A stretch of DNA of 64,000 nucleotides from Pelodera strongyloides (lineage: Eukaryota; Nematoda; Chromadorea; Rhabditida; Rhabditidae). The notes beneath the pieces were generated by a model, which saw only the letters and a program-made list of their open reading frames with translations, had not been told where the DNA came from and ran no database searches. The stretch spans positions 310,001 through 374,000 of the forward strand of contig JAANDG010000042.1 in assembly GCA_036852015.1 (NCBI GenBank), written 5' to 3'. Of this stretch, positions 33,460 to 46,854 are shown piece after piece; the first letter of the stretch is position 1; each line of letters opens with the position of its first letter. A program made the translations under genes and the position numbers.

Positions 33460-35210
33460 ATTTTCTTCCTAAAAAGGTAGGAACTAAAGTGAATTATGGG
33501 GAATTATTCTGAAAAGCAACCGGTCGAAAGCGAAAACAGTTACATAATGTGCAATGATGAGAGAAGAAAATGATTGCATTACTTGATGCATAGTTATGGA
33601 ATGCACTGTGATGCGGAACCAGGTTTTGAATAGCATACCCCCTTCTTCATTCTAAAACGTCGATTGGCAATGCGTCAGCCTTATTTCATATGACCAATAA
33701 AGCAAATAAACCCAAACTTCGACTCCGCAATTGGACAAAATTCTTTTGGGAGTGGGCATTATATAAAAGGAACTGCGCACAAAAGCAAACCAAAAAAAAT
33801 GATGTTGAAAAGTATCTGGTCTAAAATTAGTCAAGCTTATTGTTAGAGCAGCGTCGAGTAATGAAATCAAAACAGAATGTTACCCCAGCACAGTCATAGG
33901 AATGCCAATCAAAATAAAGCAAATTGTGCCGTATGTTGTGGAGATAAAAGATGGATAATTACCTAATTATGAGTACATGAACGGTTATCGATTGTTAACT
34001 TTGGCTATATTTGAGTATTAATATTGTTTGTGAGTTTTAGACGTGAGCTTTCGTGTTTAAGTATAGAGTCACTCATAAAAATTTAAAAAGTCACCATAAA
34101 GTTGCGCTATCTACCTAGCCATAAGATAAGCCGATGTTTCTGGTATGACTCATAGGGTTCGCACGCAAAATTATGCACGTAGCTTGCGATGCTAGAGTAC
34201 AAGATCAATTATGCCTTTTAAGAATTTAGTTGGTAAGTATCTCGCTTGGAATTTAAGTATTTTCTTCAAAAAATGCTATTCAAACGTCGATTGGATAGCA
34301 GTGCTGCCTGCGATTTGGAATTTCTTTCTCTTCTACTTCACCTATTATTTGTGAAGCAAATAGATCACGTGACATTAAATGATAAAATGCAGTCGCCCGC
34401 TCAAATCCGATCAACCATTTTGCCTTCTAATTGTATAATTGCCGGCCAATGAAAATTGATCGATATCTATTTACTCGTCAAGTGCAATTGCTGGTTTTCA
34501 GGAAGCTGGGCCCGTAAAATAAAGCCTGCGGCAACATTTCCAAATAAAAATAGTTTACGAATTAGAAAAGAGTAGGAATCAATAGAATATGTGCATTATA
34601 ATATGAATGATCGAACGATGTGACCTGACCTGTTAACCGCTTTGATTCATCAATAAAGTGTTCGTGAAATGTAGCAAAAATACAAAAATGTAGAAGTTCC
34701 TCTTCGGTTCAAACCTATTTCCCCACCAAAGGCAATTGGTTTTTCATATAATAATAATTATGAAAACCGCATAATTACATTGCATTGTGACTTTTTATTT
34801 ACTCCTATTGATTTGGAACTTTTAAGTTGTCAATTTTATATGAATTTCAGAACATAATGAAACAACTAAAGAAGTCAAGGTTGGAAGTTTCTGTCTTTTA
34901 GGATATTGGCGTGACATGTTGGAGCGTATGCTGGCCTACTGGCCCAGACCTCACTTATTTCAAAATGTTTCTCCAAGTTGCCATGCAAATGTTTGTATAA
35001 CGGTAAGCAAAACGTCAAGGATTGTCAGAGAGAAGAGTGGTTGTGAAGAGTAAACTGAGAATTACGACTGACTCATCAAATAGAGACCAACTTGTAATTT
35101 CGTGATCAAATTTTCGCAGAGTGGTGTTAAAGATCGCAGTGGCCGAAGAATCCTAGCCAGAGTATGATATTGCAAGAAAAATTGCATGGTTACCCGAAAA
35201 TAGTACATTC
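33460..35210. other. intergenic, no gene supported
   Basis: AT-rich sequence with only short frames. I see no exon with both splice sites and plausible composition. Confidence 0.4.
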
Positions 35211-35221
35211 TCCTTTTAGTA

Positions 35222-35497
35222 CTAATTTATATTGCAAAAATGGACGTAAGACGAGAGATCGCGCTGACTGAACATAATGCATACATTGATCGCCCCTTTC
35301 TTCGTGTTCTTCGTGTAGTTGTCGAGAAGAAAAGGTTCAGTAATCTTCGCATCGGTAAGACGAAAACAAGTCGGACAATCGTTTTCATAAGGAAATTGAA
35401 AACAGTCGCAGAATACTCCATTTTCAACGCATTTAACGTGCGGCGATGTCTGCTCGTACAATATTATTGACCATTCACCAACATTATGGTTCACACT
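35222..35497 (-). CDS. possible terminal exon of a Cys-rich secreted protein
   Basis: On the minus strand an acceptor AACAG precedes 35497 and an open frame of 92 codons runs to TAG at 35222-35224. The product contains KCVENGVFCDCF, then DCPTCFRLTD and NVCIMF. The C-x(6)-C-x-C...C-x2-C spacing is faintly reminiscent of the Cys-rich region of ADAM10/17-type metalloproteases, but the similarity is too weak to assign. No upstream exon was identified. It may be a terminal exon, a pseudogene remnant, or a chance frame. Confidence 0.3.
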   Translation of the reverse strand, partial: SVNHNVGEWSIILYEQTSPHVKCVENGVFCDCFQFPYENDCPTCFRLTDAKITEPFLLDNYTKNTKKGAINVCIMFSQRDLSSYVHFCNIN

Positions 35498-36217
35498 CTG
35501 TTTGCTAACATGAACACGTTAGTCAAATAAAAAAGTGTCAACTGCAGTTCAGGATCAAAGTTAACATACTAGAGCTTCCTTGGTTTTCAATGAACTTAAA
35601 AATTAATGGATGCACATAAAACACTATTTCTTGGCTGTTGAACATTGTCTTACTTTACATTTATAAACGAATAAAAACACATGCGGCTGATAGGCTCACA
35701 CACTATTGCCATTTGTGGAATTGCTTTTATTTGCTTATTATTTGAGGCGATTGTTGAACAAATAGAAATATGCTCTCCTATTCATATAAAATGAATTTGC
35801 ATATCATGTTTCACATCATACCAATTCGAAACATAGTTCAGAGAGATAAGGGGTACCCACTGGCTCAACTAGACCTACACGATTATCTGATCGCACCAAA
35901 AATTCGTGATTGATTGCGGGCGAAGTTAACATTAACTGTAGCTAGGCGGTGATTAGTGTGTATGCATTGCTCGAAAATACCAAATGTATAAAACATTATA
36001 AGTAAACCGTACAATGTTTATTGACAAATTCGAAAATAGTTTTGACTGGCCAGTAATATGTTTATTAACGAAAACGGGACAGTTTCAGATGAAGCCGTTA
36101 ATTGATTTTAAAATACACTTCCCTATAAGGAGCTATTTTGCGTAGTTAGGCAAAAAATCTTTTAGTTAAGTTTTGCGTGCTGCATTGTTCAAATAAATAA
36201 AGATCACACGTAAAAAA

Positions 36218-37705
36218 TTATCCAAACAATATCACACAGACGAGCTCCACAATGTGTGTGATGAGTGTGAGAAAGAGAAATACCTAAATAATATGATTAG
36301 TATAGAGATCTTATAGACAATTATAGATGAAATCGCATGAATCTCTAGAATTGTTTGTTTTAAAGGGATAATTAATACTCTTTTAACCGTACGCAAATTG
36401 CAGAGCCCAAATTGTGAACTTTTGTGTCATATGTACTTATTGGGTACCAATTAATGTTTTCTTCGCAATTAATACAAAAGTTTAACTTTGGTTGCAGACG
36501 TGACCATAATACCTTCCTTTTTAAATTATTAATACAAGTGTGAAACGGAATATAATACGTTTTTAAATAAAAAAAAAAACATACTGCACAAGCCGTGAAC
36601 CTTCCTTTATATACCGTATTCCATCTTGGTTCGTGCGTTTTATGAGCAAGGTATGCTTCAAGGATTGCAGCGGCAAGGTTGACTGCCAAAACGACAACTA
36701 TGCCTATGATCACCTGAACTAGGTGTTGTATGTACACAGAAATTCGTATTTGCGTGTCTAAATTAGGTGCAACTACATAGCTTGTGGTAATCGAGTCGCA
36801 GTCACCTTGTTTTGATAGCAAAACAAATCCCTTGCCTTTTGCGAAGGCATTCAGAAAAAAACATAATGCTCCTATTATTGTTGGTTTGATTCAAAGTGAT
36901 TTTGGTTGAATTATTATATAAAGCTTGAAAATGATTCGATCAAACTGTTTAATTCAGTTTCTTTTTTTTATCTGCAATTATTATCTAACTGCAAGCAATA
37001 CCTTCATTTTGCCAATTGCTCCAATAAGGTCCCTTCCAATAAGGTTAAACATCAAGTTCAACAATGCATACATCCAAATGCAGAACATAAAGAATACAAC
37101 GAGGATCTGGAGCTCAAAACCGTGCTAAAATAGAATTAAAACGTGAGTGTCTTGTTAAACTATAAATTTCTGTCGTTTGGAGTTATGATCAACTGGGTAG
37201 GAGCAAATCGATATGTGTCAAAGATAATTTGTTTGTGAAACCTTTCTCTGTAACTTAGTTCTAATGGAGTTGAGAGTTGAGTTTGCTATGTGCTAACAAG
37301 AAATAACGAAATAAAGTGCGTACTCCATAATAGATATACCAGGCGATGATCGAGTTTTGCCATATGAGACAACTGGCCAGAAGTCCGCTTATTCCAAACA
37401 ACTGAAAACGCTTGTGGGGCAATTAAAAGGAAGAAGGCACATCCGAATGTAATACGTTTGCTTGTAATATAAATTCAAATAACACAAATCTTAAAAAAAT
37501 ATTGTTTTAAACACGTTCCTTTGGAATATTCAAATGACTCATCGTAGAGGGCACATGATGCGGATTAGTCTTATAGTGTGTTTCAGTTTGGTTTTCTTAA
37601 AAGTGTTGTACTAAATCCCCATGCTTTGTAAATACCCATAAGTTGACCAACCACTTGCAAAACGTTGACAATTCCAGCTATTGATCTCAGATAATCGGTG
37701 TTCAT
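36218..37705 (-). CDS. MARVEL-like four-helix membrane protein, paralogue 2
   Basis: Five minus-strand exons, in order 37652-37705, 37324-37401, 37002-37124, 36585-36713 and 36218-36283, all phase 0, give 149 aa. Exon lengths (54, 78, 123, 129, 66 nt) nearly equal those of the neighbour at 31951 (57, 78, 120, 120, 66). Corresponding motifs are SIAGIVNVLQV in helix 1, NLIGRDLIGAIGK after helix 2 and VYKGRFTACA after helix 3. An acceptor TTTTAG lies seven bases before the ATG. Sequence identity is modest but the shared gene structure shows tandem duplication. The likely role is a membrane tetraspan of the MARVEL type; partner and function are unknown. Confidence 0.8.
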
Positions 37706-37709
37706 TCTC

Positions 37710-38590
37710 GGTCTAAAACGGAACATTTTCAGATGCATCAAAAATAACACGAGCAATACCAGAACGTCAACAATGGCAACAACAGCATTGTGTCAAATTG
37801 CAACTTTAAATCTTCAAGTATTTAACAAAAAATGTAAGGCGGCCAAGGAAGGGTGTGTAATAAGCTCGAACTTCGCATCTGCAATTCTGATAACGCCCGA
37901 TCAATGTGTCGCCACTATGTGCACAATTCCAAACTAACGAAATAAACTGGCTCCTCAAATGAGTGAGTCACTTTGTAACCTGTGCGTTTAAATTAGACCT
38001 TTCCTTTTACAAGAATTTTTGTTCGTATTTGCAAATTCTCTAAAGAATATTCATTTTTCTCTTTGACCCTACTTTAATCAGTCGTAACAATAACTCCTGT
38101 AGATATTGTGAAACGGCGAAAAAGTACTCGGATTGCAATCGATATTCCACAAATACGAATTACGTCTCGAAACTTTTATTGAAAAATGACAGAAACAACT
38201 TATCATTGAAAAATACGTACAAATTTATCTGAGCAGTCATGAAAGAAATATACTGGGCATGTATGTAGGTGACTAGATAAAAATTAATATATTAAGTACC
38301 AAACTGTTATAAACTCGATAAATGGTAAGTATGGAAATATCACTGGGAGGTACGGGAGTATAATGCTGCTAAAAGAAAACACTTGGGGTAGCAAAATGTG
38401 CGAGCTCACTGAAGGTTTCATTGATGATTGTAATACAGAAATTGCACTTGACTTCGATAAAACATTTAACATTTAACTACATATATGTCATAATTTGCAC
38501 TCTTTCTTTCTCGCTCTCTTTACTCGAATACACAATATGCGTATATTATAAATACCATTCAAACCAGTACACTGATGCTTGTGTAAGCTG
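37710..38590. other. intergenic, no gene supported
   Basis: No exon is supported on either strand. A plus-strand 79-codon frame at 37698-37937 overlaps the 5' end of the MARVEL-like gene and has no splice context. Confidence 0.4.
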
Positions 38591-38595
38591 TTTAG

Positions 38596-40299
38596 TTAAG
38601 AAAGAAACCTGTATATAATTAGAGGAACGTTCAAAATTATATTATATAAAAGAAAATTCGGAGATGCTGTATTTGTGGACTCCTTTATCTTCTGAATTGC
38701 AGTGTCACCCTCCATGAGCTCTTTCAATTCTCGATCGTAGGACTGCTGAACGAAATATTCTCATTGTACAGAAAAGACTGCATGAGCATTTTGGACATTT
38801 TGGAGTCCAAAAACGATTCAAGGATTTATTGTCTATCATCTAATCATTTAACAGTCCTAAATAAACTTACATTAAGCATATGAGCGATCCGGTTGATCTT
38901 TGTAGATGTCTCTTGTGCAAGTATTTCTTCGACAGTCTTTTGTTTTACGTTCGGATCCGCATTTCTAGAGACAATTGGCACCCAGGCCACAGGTCGGTGT
39001 ACTGCAAACAAGATAGGCTTATACAAGGATATCAATTAGATACGGTAGCTGTTTTGCTCCCTGTTCCGATCGAGAAAGAATAAAGGCTAAGAAAGCACAC
39101 TCTACATTTATTGCGCAGCAAAATGGATTATGCTTACAATTAGATAGCGACTGCAAAAAAAGGTGACTGGACTCAGGGCAATCTTGTCCATTTTACTGTC
39201 ATTATGTTTCACTGTAAGCGATCATTTCAGAACTACATTACTCAACATATAGGTTGTTAGGATAAAAGTTTGTGGCATGAATTCAAAATTCGTAGGCTAA
39301 AATCTAACGATGAGAATTATTGAAACAGTAAACAACTAGTGTTCCAACAATTCATCGCCGTGATGAAGCTGCCGACGTGTGGGTTTATTTCTAATTATTA
39401 GCAGTAGTAGTGCACGTTTTTCAGAGTAGTCCCCAGAAACGCCCCGACTGAAAATTACACGATTGTTTCTTTCCAAAACTCTGCTGAATTTCTATACAAA
39501 AGGCACAGTCAGTGTAATAGATCTGGGTAAGTACTTTAATGCTAATTGTTTTGCACTCCGTGCTTACACTAAGTGAACAAGTTAAACATATGTCTGCGGA
39601 GAAATTCGACCCCAAACGGCCGGCTGTTGTTCAGGAAACATGGACTTTTAAGATAAATTGCGGTCAATTTTTCCGCAAAGATTTGTACAAGTGTTCCAAG
39701 TGCAGTTTTTTGCAGCCAAACTAAAGCTTAATCTCTTGTTCAGTGCCTCACAAAAGAAAACTAAATTCAGACGTCGCAAGATAACTTGGAAACTATAGCT
39801 ATATCTTCGCTACATTATGCATATCGACGTTGACGTGTCCCCATTTATTGCCCAGAGACCCGAATGTATGGTGTCCAAATATATTAATCCAACATAATTC
39901 CCCCATACAACTCTGGATTTGCGAGTGAGCAAACAATTGTGAAAGTCGCATTGTTATAAATAAGCACGTCGAATGTTGAAATTTTCTTTGGTTTTTTCAA
40001 AATGGCCGTGAAAAAATCAGAACTTAATACTACAATTCCACTGCGATGCTCGCTAACAATAAGGTAGAGTTTTTCTAATTTTCTCTAATAGTTAGGATGT
40101 CCCTTTTAGCCTGGAAGTCAGTCACGCAGTCAAATGGCCGGTTTCGATTGTTAAAAGAATATATAAAAGAGACGAAGGAACATCGTTAAACTAAACAAAT
40201 TGAGAAATGCCCACCTTCTTCTTCATCATCATAATGTCGCCGGGCGATTGCATAGTCAATCAGTAGTAGGAATATAACACATGATGATGCCAATTGCAT
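38596..40299 (-). CDS. small secreted protein, family unknown
   Basis: Three minus-strand exons, 40215-40299, 38871-39001 and 38596-38745, join in phase to 121 aa. TTTAG lies one base before the ATG. Residues 1-20 (MQLASSCVIFLLLIDYAIA) form a signal peptide, followed by an acidic RRHYDDEEE stretch. The middle exon encodes HRPVAWVPIVSRNADPN and a predicted helix TVEEILAQETSTKINRIAHM. The last exon continues YDRELKELMEGDTAIQKIKE and ends in a hydrophobic segment, so the end could be differently spliced. Exon 2 has consensus TTGCAG and GTAAGT sites. No family is recognised; further exons in the 1.2-kb first intron cannot be excluded. Confidence 0.55.
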
Positions 40300-40309
40300 T
40301 CTAAAGTGA

Positions 40310-43020
40310 ATTTTACAGACATATTGGGCACATAAGGAATAGTCAAAATCTCCACAAAGACAACGAACGCGCAAACTTTTCCGTTGACGTAAAACTAGAG
40401 AATCAATGAAAAAAGAAGTGTTGCAGAAAAGTGTCCCTTATGAATCATTCTGACCTTTCCTCAAGTCTGGAAACACTCTTTGCAAAGTCGCTTTCTTAGA
40501 AACCCAGAGGGCATATTGAAAAGGCATGTATCGAACTAGAGGAGAGAGAGCACGGCAATGAGGGAAGTAATAAAACAAACGGAAAACAAACTCATTTCCT
40601 TTAAGCGATTTCAAGAATGAAATACTTGAAAAAACTGTTGTTTACCCATTTATGATCTTTGTTTTGATTCACATTTGCACAAACACTTGTATATCAGTTG
40701 CGGAGCAAGGGAAAAAAATCTCTGTTGAGAAGGCGGTAGCTGAAGATAGTTGGCTAAGACAATGATTGTCTTCTCGGATAATCTTGTAAATAAATAAACA
40801 AAATCGTGTATACTTTCAAATGTATTTGATCCTGTTTCATTGTATTGGCCGTCCCGGACGAAAAGGAAGGCGGGATGAAAGTTGATTATGGGTAATAAAA
40901 TACGCTCCTTATTGAATTAAATTGAGTGTGAAAAGGCACCGATGCGTATAGCCGAGTGTTCGACCTGCAAAAAAAGAGGAACAGCGATTCGTGTAATGCA
41001 CAGTTGCGTTAGCAATACCTCAAATGGGATATGTGTATTGCAACCGCCAGAGTAGATTCCAACCTTTAGAAAAGTGTAACAACAATTATTGATTAAACAA
41101 TATTGAAAAAAAAATATTTAGCGCATTTTTTTGGAACTGAAAGAATATGTTTTTTTGTCATGCAACGATCTATTGAACGTTTGTATTCTGGCGTTTCAAT
41201 TGATGAAAGGGTCATGGTGACATTCTACAATGCATACATGCTTGATTGTGCTAATATTACAACGTAGACGATTAAGCTGTATTCAGCAGTATTCATTACT
41301 GAAGTAGCTTTGAAATGAGAAAGTGCTGAGCTGCGCTCTAACAACACATTTACATGCGTTAGTTAATCAGGTGTCTATTATGAAACAGTGGTCATTGTGT
41401 GTGGTTGAGGAGGGATTTAACCATTGACAGCCGCCGGAATCCTATCCACGGAAAGCAACTCATTAGGTAATATAATATGGCCCTGCCCTCTGAGAGTGGA
41501 AGCAGAATCTCGGTTCAGATGACCATCGCGTGCAAAGGTCTACAACTGAACATTGGAACATTGCATATTACATCGAGATTAGGATTTCAGGGAAAACAAG
41601 ATATTTGATACTATCTTATATGTAAAAGATGGCGATATATGTTAAACTACTCAGAACAATGATGGAAATAAAGCACAACGTCGAAGTATTAGCAAAAAAA
41701 ATCATTTCTTTGTTTATCGTTTCCGTGTACATAATTTTAAGGGTGAGGAAAAAGGGAGGAAGCTTATTAGATAAACACTGCGAGTTCGATTTTATGTGTG
41801 TCGTTCTCACAAAAAAAATGTTGGTGCTTTTATCCCAATATTAACAATCATTCAGCCTATTTTAGGCCATTTTATCCACCAGATTTACAGCTAAATGAAA
41901 AAAATCTTTCCGAATCTGTAAATATGAACATACGCAGCGTGCTTATGAGTGAATGTGTATGCAAATGAATCTGAAGAAATGGGCGCCCTAAAGGGAGCTT
42001 TTAACCGAGATCAGAAAGGCTGAGCATATCCTTCCTCTCACACAAGACATCCATCAAAGGGAAATATGCATCTGCTTACTCAAGAAAGTACTAGGGGCGG
42101 TGTCCAACCGAAGAACTCGTCAAAATGGGTCACTCAGTTCTCATGAACACCAGAAAATAAATGACGGAGTCGACAGGAAGTCGTATGAAGGATGCGTATA
42201 CTTTGGGGTTACCTCTGATATGCTTCACGAAAATCCAACTAAGTGGGTAGAATGTTTAGACGTGCGAAATATGGTTCCACATATTCCGAATAGATCATGT
42301 ACTGTTCGGAATACTCTTTGAGATTTTGTATACCACTCCGAGCAATACGCCAAAAAATCTCATTTTGAAAAATCGACAAATGGAGGCAACGGCAAATTAT
42401 TAAAAAGAATATTTTCTGCAGTATGCTGTCTCCAACTCTCTAAACGAGTGGAGCGAATAGAGCGTGCACAACACTTACTCCCGGTGTGCAAACTGGCTAA
42501 TATGCAATATCTCGACGTTGTTCGTTCCACCATGCGCGGGCACATAATGCTAAGTGGCCTCCGTCACAAAGAGTAGTAAGCTCATAACTATGCATTAGCT
42601 GAGTCAAGCATGCAGCAAAAACATACGACCTCAACTGATATCACATATATTGTATTTATATATGGGCTGCATAGGATGTAGGCTGCGTATATTAATACTT
42701 GATATTTACATTCATAGATTGTTGAGCAAAAAAAAAAGACAAATACAAACAATATTTAAGTACAGAAGGTGCGAAGCATTGAGGGATCGATTCAAAGTCC
42801 ATATTTGCTCTTTAAGGTCTGTATGTTTGCATAAGTCAACAATTGGGTGGCTTATCCCCCATGAGCGTGGCATTACGGATTTGCGACGGATTTATATGGG
42901 AGAATAGCGAAGTGACAAAATAATAATCCTGCACGCCCTCCTGACTGAATTGACTGAATCAACTTCAGTTAATTTTAACTTCAGAGTTGACGTGTAAGGG
43001 TAAATATTTACTAATGAACT
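40310..43020. other. intergenic, no gene supported
   Basis: Only short frames (60-85 codons) are present, with no convincing splice-bounded coding stretch. The frame at 42100-42321 plus has mixed composition but no start or splice context. Confidence 0.4.
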
Positions 43021-43028
43021 AAAAAAAA

Positions 43029-43385
43029 CTAATTTGGAATGTGTTCCAGGCGCTTCTTGTAAAGTATTCGACATTCAATTGAATTGCATGTGTGAATTGT
43101 AGAAGAGACAAGAGGGTCATATAGGAAGTCGTGGGAGACATTAAGGGAACTAATTGAGGGTGTTTCAAGGGCGAAACAGCTAATCTTGGGGCAATCTCGA
43201 CCCTCAAACTGACCGCAAGCAGAGAATGTCAAATAACTTGTATTCGCCCCCAGGTTTGTGAATGCGTTTACTTGGAAATATCGCGCATTTTTCGATATTA
43301 CATTTGATTCAGTTCCCAATGTATGGTTTTCCTGTGAGCAGCGAACTGATTTATTAGAGGAACAAACCGAAACGCCGAACAGCAA
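43029..43385 (-). CDS. possible Cys-containing coding exon, unidentified
   Basis: A minus-strand frame of 118 codons runs without a stop and has protein-like composition. It includes seven cysteines (VCSSNKSVRC, SACGQFEGRDCPKISC, HTCNSIEC) and several NxS/T sites, as in a secreted protein. No in-frame ATG opens it, so it would be a 3' exon entered by splicing, for example at AAATCAG inside the frame. It lies about 800 bp downstream of the Thr-rich gene on the same strand and could be an alternative exon or a separate gene. Chance openness is possible. Confidence 0.3.
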   Translation of the reverse strand: MLFGVSVCSSNKSVRCSQENHTLGTESNVISKNARYFQVNAFTNLGANTSYLTFSACGQFEGRDCPKISCFALETPSISSLNVSHDFLYDPLVSSTIHTCNSIECRILYKKRLEHIPN

Positions 43386-44184
43386 TCATATTTATTTAAT
43401 TTGTTTGGTTGATCACAATAAATAAGCTGTCATTGGCTGTCCTACTTTCAATTAAAAAAAATAACGTTCAATTAAAAATCGGTGGATAAGTGATGTGTTC
43501 TTTCATGACGCGTGTCAACGATGATTTTCTTGATATTAAGACTCGTGTTCACAAAACTGGGGTGAATCCAACTTATTTGATTTTTTCTTATTTGGTCTTC
43601 ACCATAGTTGCCTTTGAAAGCACGTACTCCTCTATGGTCTTGTAGATATCTGAATTAGGAGTAGACGTATCGACAGAGAGTTCTTAAGTTCTTGGCCTCG
43701 GTCCCAGGGGTGTTGGGTTTTAGGGCATTATCTACTTGCCCACTCTACCTACCTTTGTATAGGTTTCAAAATTTCTGCCATATGTGTCGCTGAGATATTC
43801 CCGAAAGTAAGAGTAATTAGTAAGCACAATCAAGACCCGACTTTTTCCTATCAGACTTACACAGAGAAACTGCATTTCGATGGACCTCAATCACAGGTAA
43901 TACTATTGCATACTTCACAATAATTTTATTCATGAAAACTGTAAAAAAGCATAAATCGACCATGTCATGTAAAAGCTTTGTTTACCTTTGATATTCAAAC
44001 AAAAGCGGGCATGGATGATCTATAACAAAAGATTATTCCTGACAAAGTGTACAAGTAGTAAAGCTCAAGTTGTATGGCTATCGTGTTTTGCAAAGATAAC
44101 AAGCGTGTATCCAGCTAGACATGAATTAAATATGTTGGGTTGCTAATATTGCTTCTGAAAACGACTTCCCAATGCAACTGCAAA

Positions 44185-46854
44185 TTATGCTGATTTTCGG
44201 AATTCTTTCTGACTGCATGTGAACGTGTAACCTGTTGCACATCCCCGTTCGTCCCGAGCATTTACCTCGAAAGTGCATCTGAAGACGAGAAAATTCATTT
44301 TGATGAGTGGTCACATATTGTAACGAGAATGAGAATTTAAAAACCAGGTAATTGAATACCTGCATGTGCCATCTGCACTGAATCCAGGAGCACTAAGGAC
44401 ACAACTAATATCATTGTTTGCTGATGGAGTTCCAGAATCATCAGGGTTCAGAATTGGACAGCTGAACGTGGGTCCTGAAACCAGGAATATTGCGTTACTG
44501 TTTTTAATACGGAATAACAGATACTCAGACACTACAAAACAACGCTTACCTGCAATCAGGAAATCTTCATGCTTGATGAGAAGGGGCTTCGGAGCAGGCT
44601 TTCTCCCATCAGTACCGGTTACTTTCACCTTTGGCACTTCTAGCGGCCTCTAAATTTTTTGAACCTACAACATCTGTTATTTCTGCAGTAATCGTGAGGA
44701 GGTGATAAATTGTACATAAAAAAATTGACAGCCTTTTACCTTTGTCAAGCTATTTAAAACTGGCTTACGTTTTTCTTTTCAAGAATAGGCGAAACAGTTC
44801 TTCTTGGAGCAGGTGTAGTTACTTTGGTTGGTGTAGTTACTGTTGCCGTAGTGTGTAATTTTGTCGTTTTGGAAGTATTAGCCATTTTGGTTGTTGTTCT
44901 TTCAGTTGTTGTTTTCGTTCGTCGAGTTGTTTGGATAGGTATTGATGTTTGACTCGGAGGATCACGCAGAATTGCCGACCTGTGTATTTCTAACGGTAGG
45001 AAGGACACAATTCAAGCAACGACAACCGAAGCTATGGTAACGGACACTAATTAGTTGTAGCTGATAAATAAATATTGTAAATAATTAGAAAATGGGAAAC
45101 CTTAATGGCTTTTCGGTCTTCCTGGTCTTTTCTAGTGGTGATCTTGCTGTCGACGACTTCGCTTTGCTAAATAAAATTTCTGTGATTTGTGAGACTAATG
45201 CTGCAGAGAAAGATTGTCATGCACGTGATAGTCGATCGACACATTTGCATATCTGTCAGGATTGAAGTGACAAAATATAATAACTTCAGAAAACTAACCT
45301 TGTAAAGGGATTGGCTGTGTTTGTGGTGGGAGTTGGAGGAACCTTTGTAGCGTCTTCATCGAATATGAATTGCCCTCTATGCCATACTGGAGCGGGTCTG
45401 AAAACAAGGTGGTGTATTACCAAATAATCGCGCTTAATGAACAATTTCAAATATAGACGTTTCTTTGAAACCGTTTACTTTCTGCTTCTTTTTGAAGATG
45501 GCTGCGTTGTCCATCGGAAACTTTTTGATGGTTTCGCCGTGGTCGTGGGTTCCGTGGTACTGGGGCTCTTTGAACTCTTTGAAGAAAATATTAATACTGT
45601 CTTCGTGTTTGACGACTTCGATGTTTTTGGTGCTATAGTGGTCTAAATAAATAATAATTATAAGTCCAAACAAGTGAGCAAGGAGTGGGAATGAGTTCTT
45701 CTTATTAGTTAATACGAATAATCAGTACATCACCACCACCTGTGATTTTCCATTGAATATAGGCCTGTTCGTCCTTCCCTTTGACGTAGTGATTGCTTTG
45801 GTTCTGTGGTAGTAGTCGGTGAAATTGTCTTACGTGTGATTTAATATTCTGATGATAACAATTGTTTTTAAAGGAAAGATGAAGCGAACTAAATATCGGA
45901 TTGACCAAAAAACGTAAAATACTTCAAATGTCAAATTTACTCTTTCGTTGGTGAGGCCTTGGTGGCTTTCGAGTTGCGAGCAGATGTAGTCGTTTCGGTT
46001 CTGTAGTAATACTGTGTTTGTATATGGCAGCCACGAGCAGCATCATATATATACCGATGTTGAAATGAATGTACAGTACGTAATTGAAAATATTGTTCAC
46101 TTACTGTTTTGTTGTCGTAGTGGTTTGCGAGCTGCGGCTAAATGGAGATACAGTTTTCTTTGAAGTGACCGCCTTCTCCGTCGTTGTGTCCATTCTCCAT
46201 TCGAATGGAATGTCTTTTATTTTCGGACTGGGTGTCGACCAGATCTTCCCTCGTCTGGTAACTATCGGCACCTTCAAATCGCATATCGTTTTAGTAGTTT
46301 CATATAGCCAACGTCTATTTAACAGAACATTAACTAAGATCCAATATTAGTCAATGTTTATAATAATTGGTAGATTATACCTCAGTGCTTCCCACATTTA
46401 TTTGATGACGAAACTTTTCGAATCTTGGAAGTCGGGGAACCAGTTCATCATACGCACTCTAGAAAAGACTGTAAATTATAAAGGCTAAACCACATGGACT
46501 ATAACACAGGTACTTGTTTTTCTTACATTTCTATCGGCTTCTTTGTCCAAATCGGCATCAAAATCATAGTCGAAAGAGCGGCGATTTGTGAATTGGGTAA
46601 GTTCGGGTATTTCGATATCTAAATCAAAGTGAATAAACAATGGGTTTAGATATGTACGGTCTTTCACTCTAAAACCTGGTACATGTGAAAACAGAGATAT
46701 GAAGCGAACAACAAAGGCTGATTATTTACATTTTCTACGACTTACTTGGGCCCCATTTTATAGGTTCGATTGCGCGTTTTTCTGTCTTTTCTTTCTTCTT
46801 GTTGTTTGCAGCGTTTATAACGACCATTATGATGAAGAAGAAGGAAAATTTCAT
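44185..46854 (-). CDS. secreted Thr/Lys-rich protein with Cys-rich C-terminus
   Basis: Thirteen minus-strand exons: 46746-46854, 46527-46618, 46381-46458, 46105-46271, 45941-46000, 45740-45803, 45479-45642, 45299-45397, 45101-45166, 44769-44979, 44550-44649, 44360-44474 and 44185-44278. They join to 472 aa. GTCTCAG lies two bases before the ATG. MKFSFFFIMVVINA is the signal peptide. An acidic segment (SFDYDFDADLDKEADRN) follows. Residues ~100-375 are dominated by T, S, K, P and R, with blocks such as TTTTTK and TTRRTKTTTERTTTK, likely O-glycosylated. The C-terminal ~70 residues carry six cysteines (FSCP, ISCVLSAPGF, GTCRCTFEV, RGCATG, FTCSQKEF). It looks like a mucin-like surface, cuticle or excreted protein; function unknown. 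Confidence 0.75.

Noticed and set aside
39421..39615. Minus-strand Cys-rich frame (CLTCSLSVSTECK...YTDCAFC) inside the first intron of the small secreted gene
   Set aside because: Its possible splice sites give a phase that does not fit the flanking exons, and no independent start is visible.
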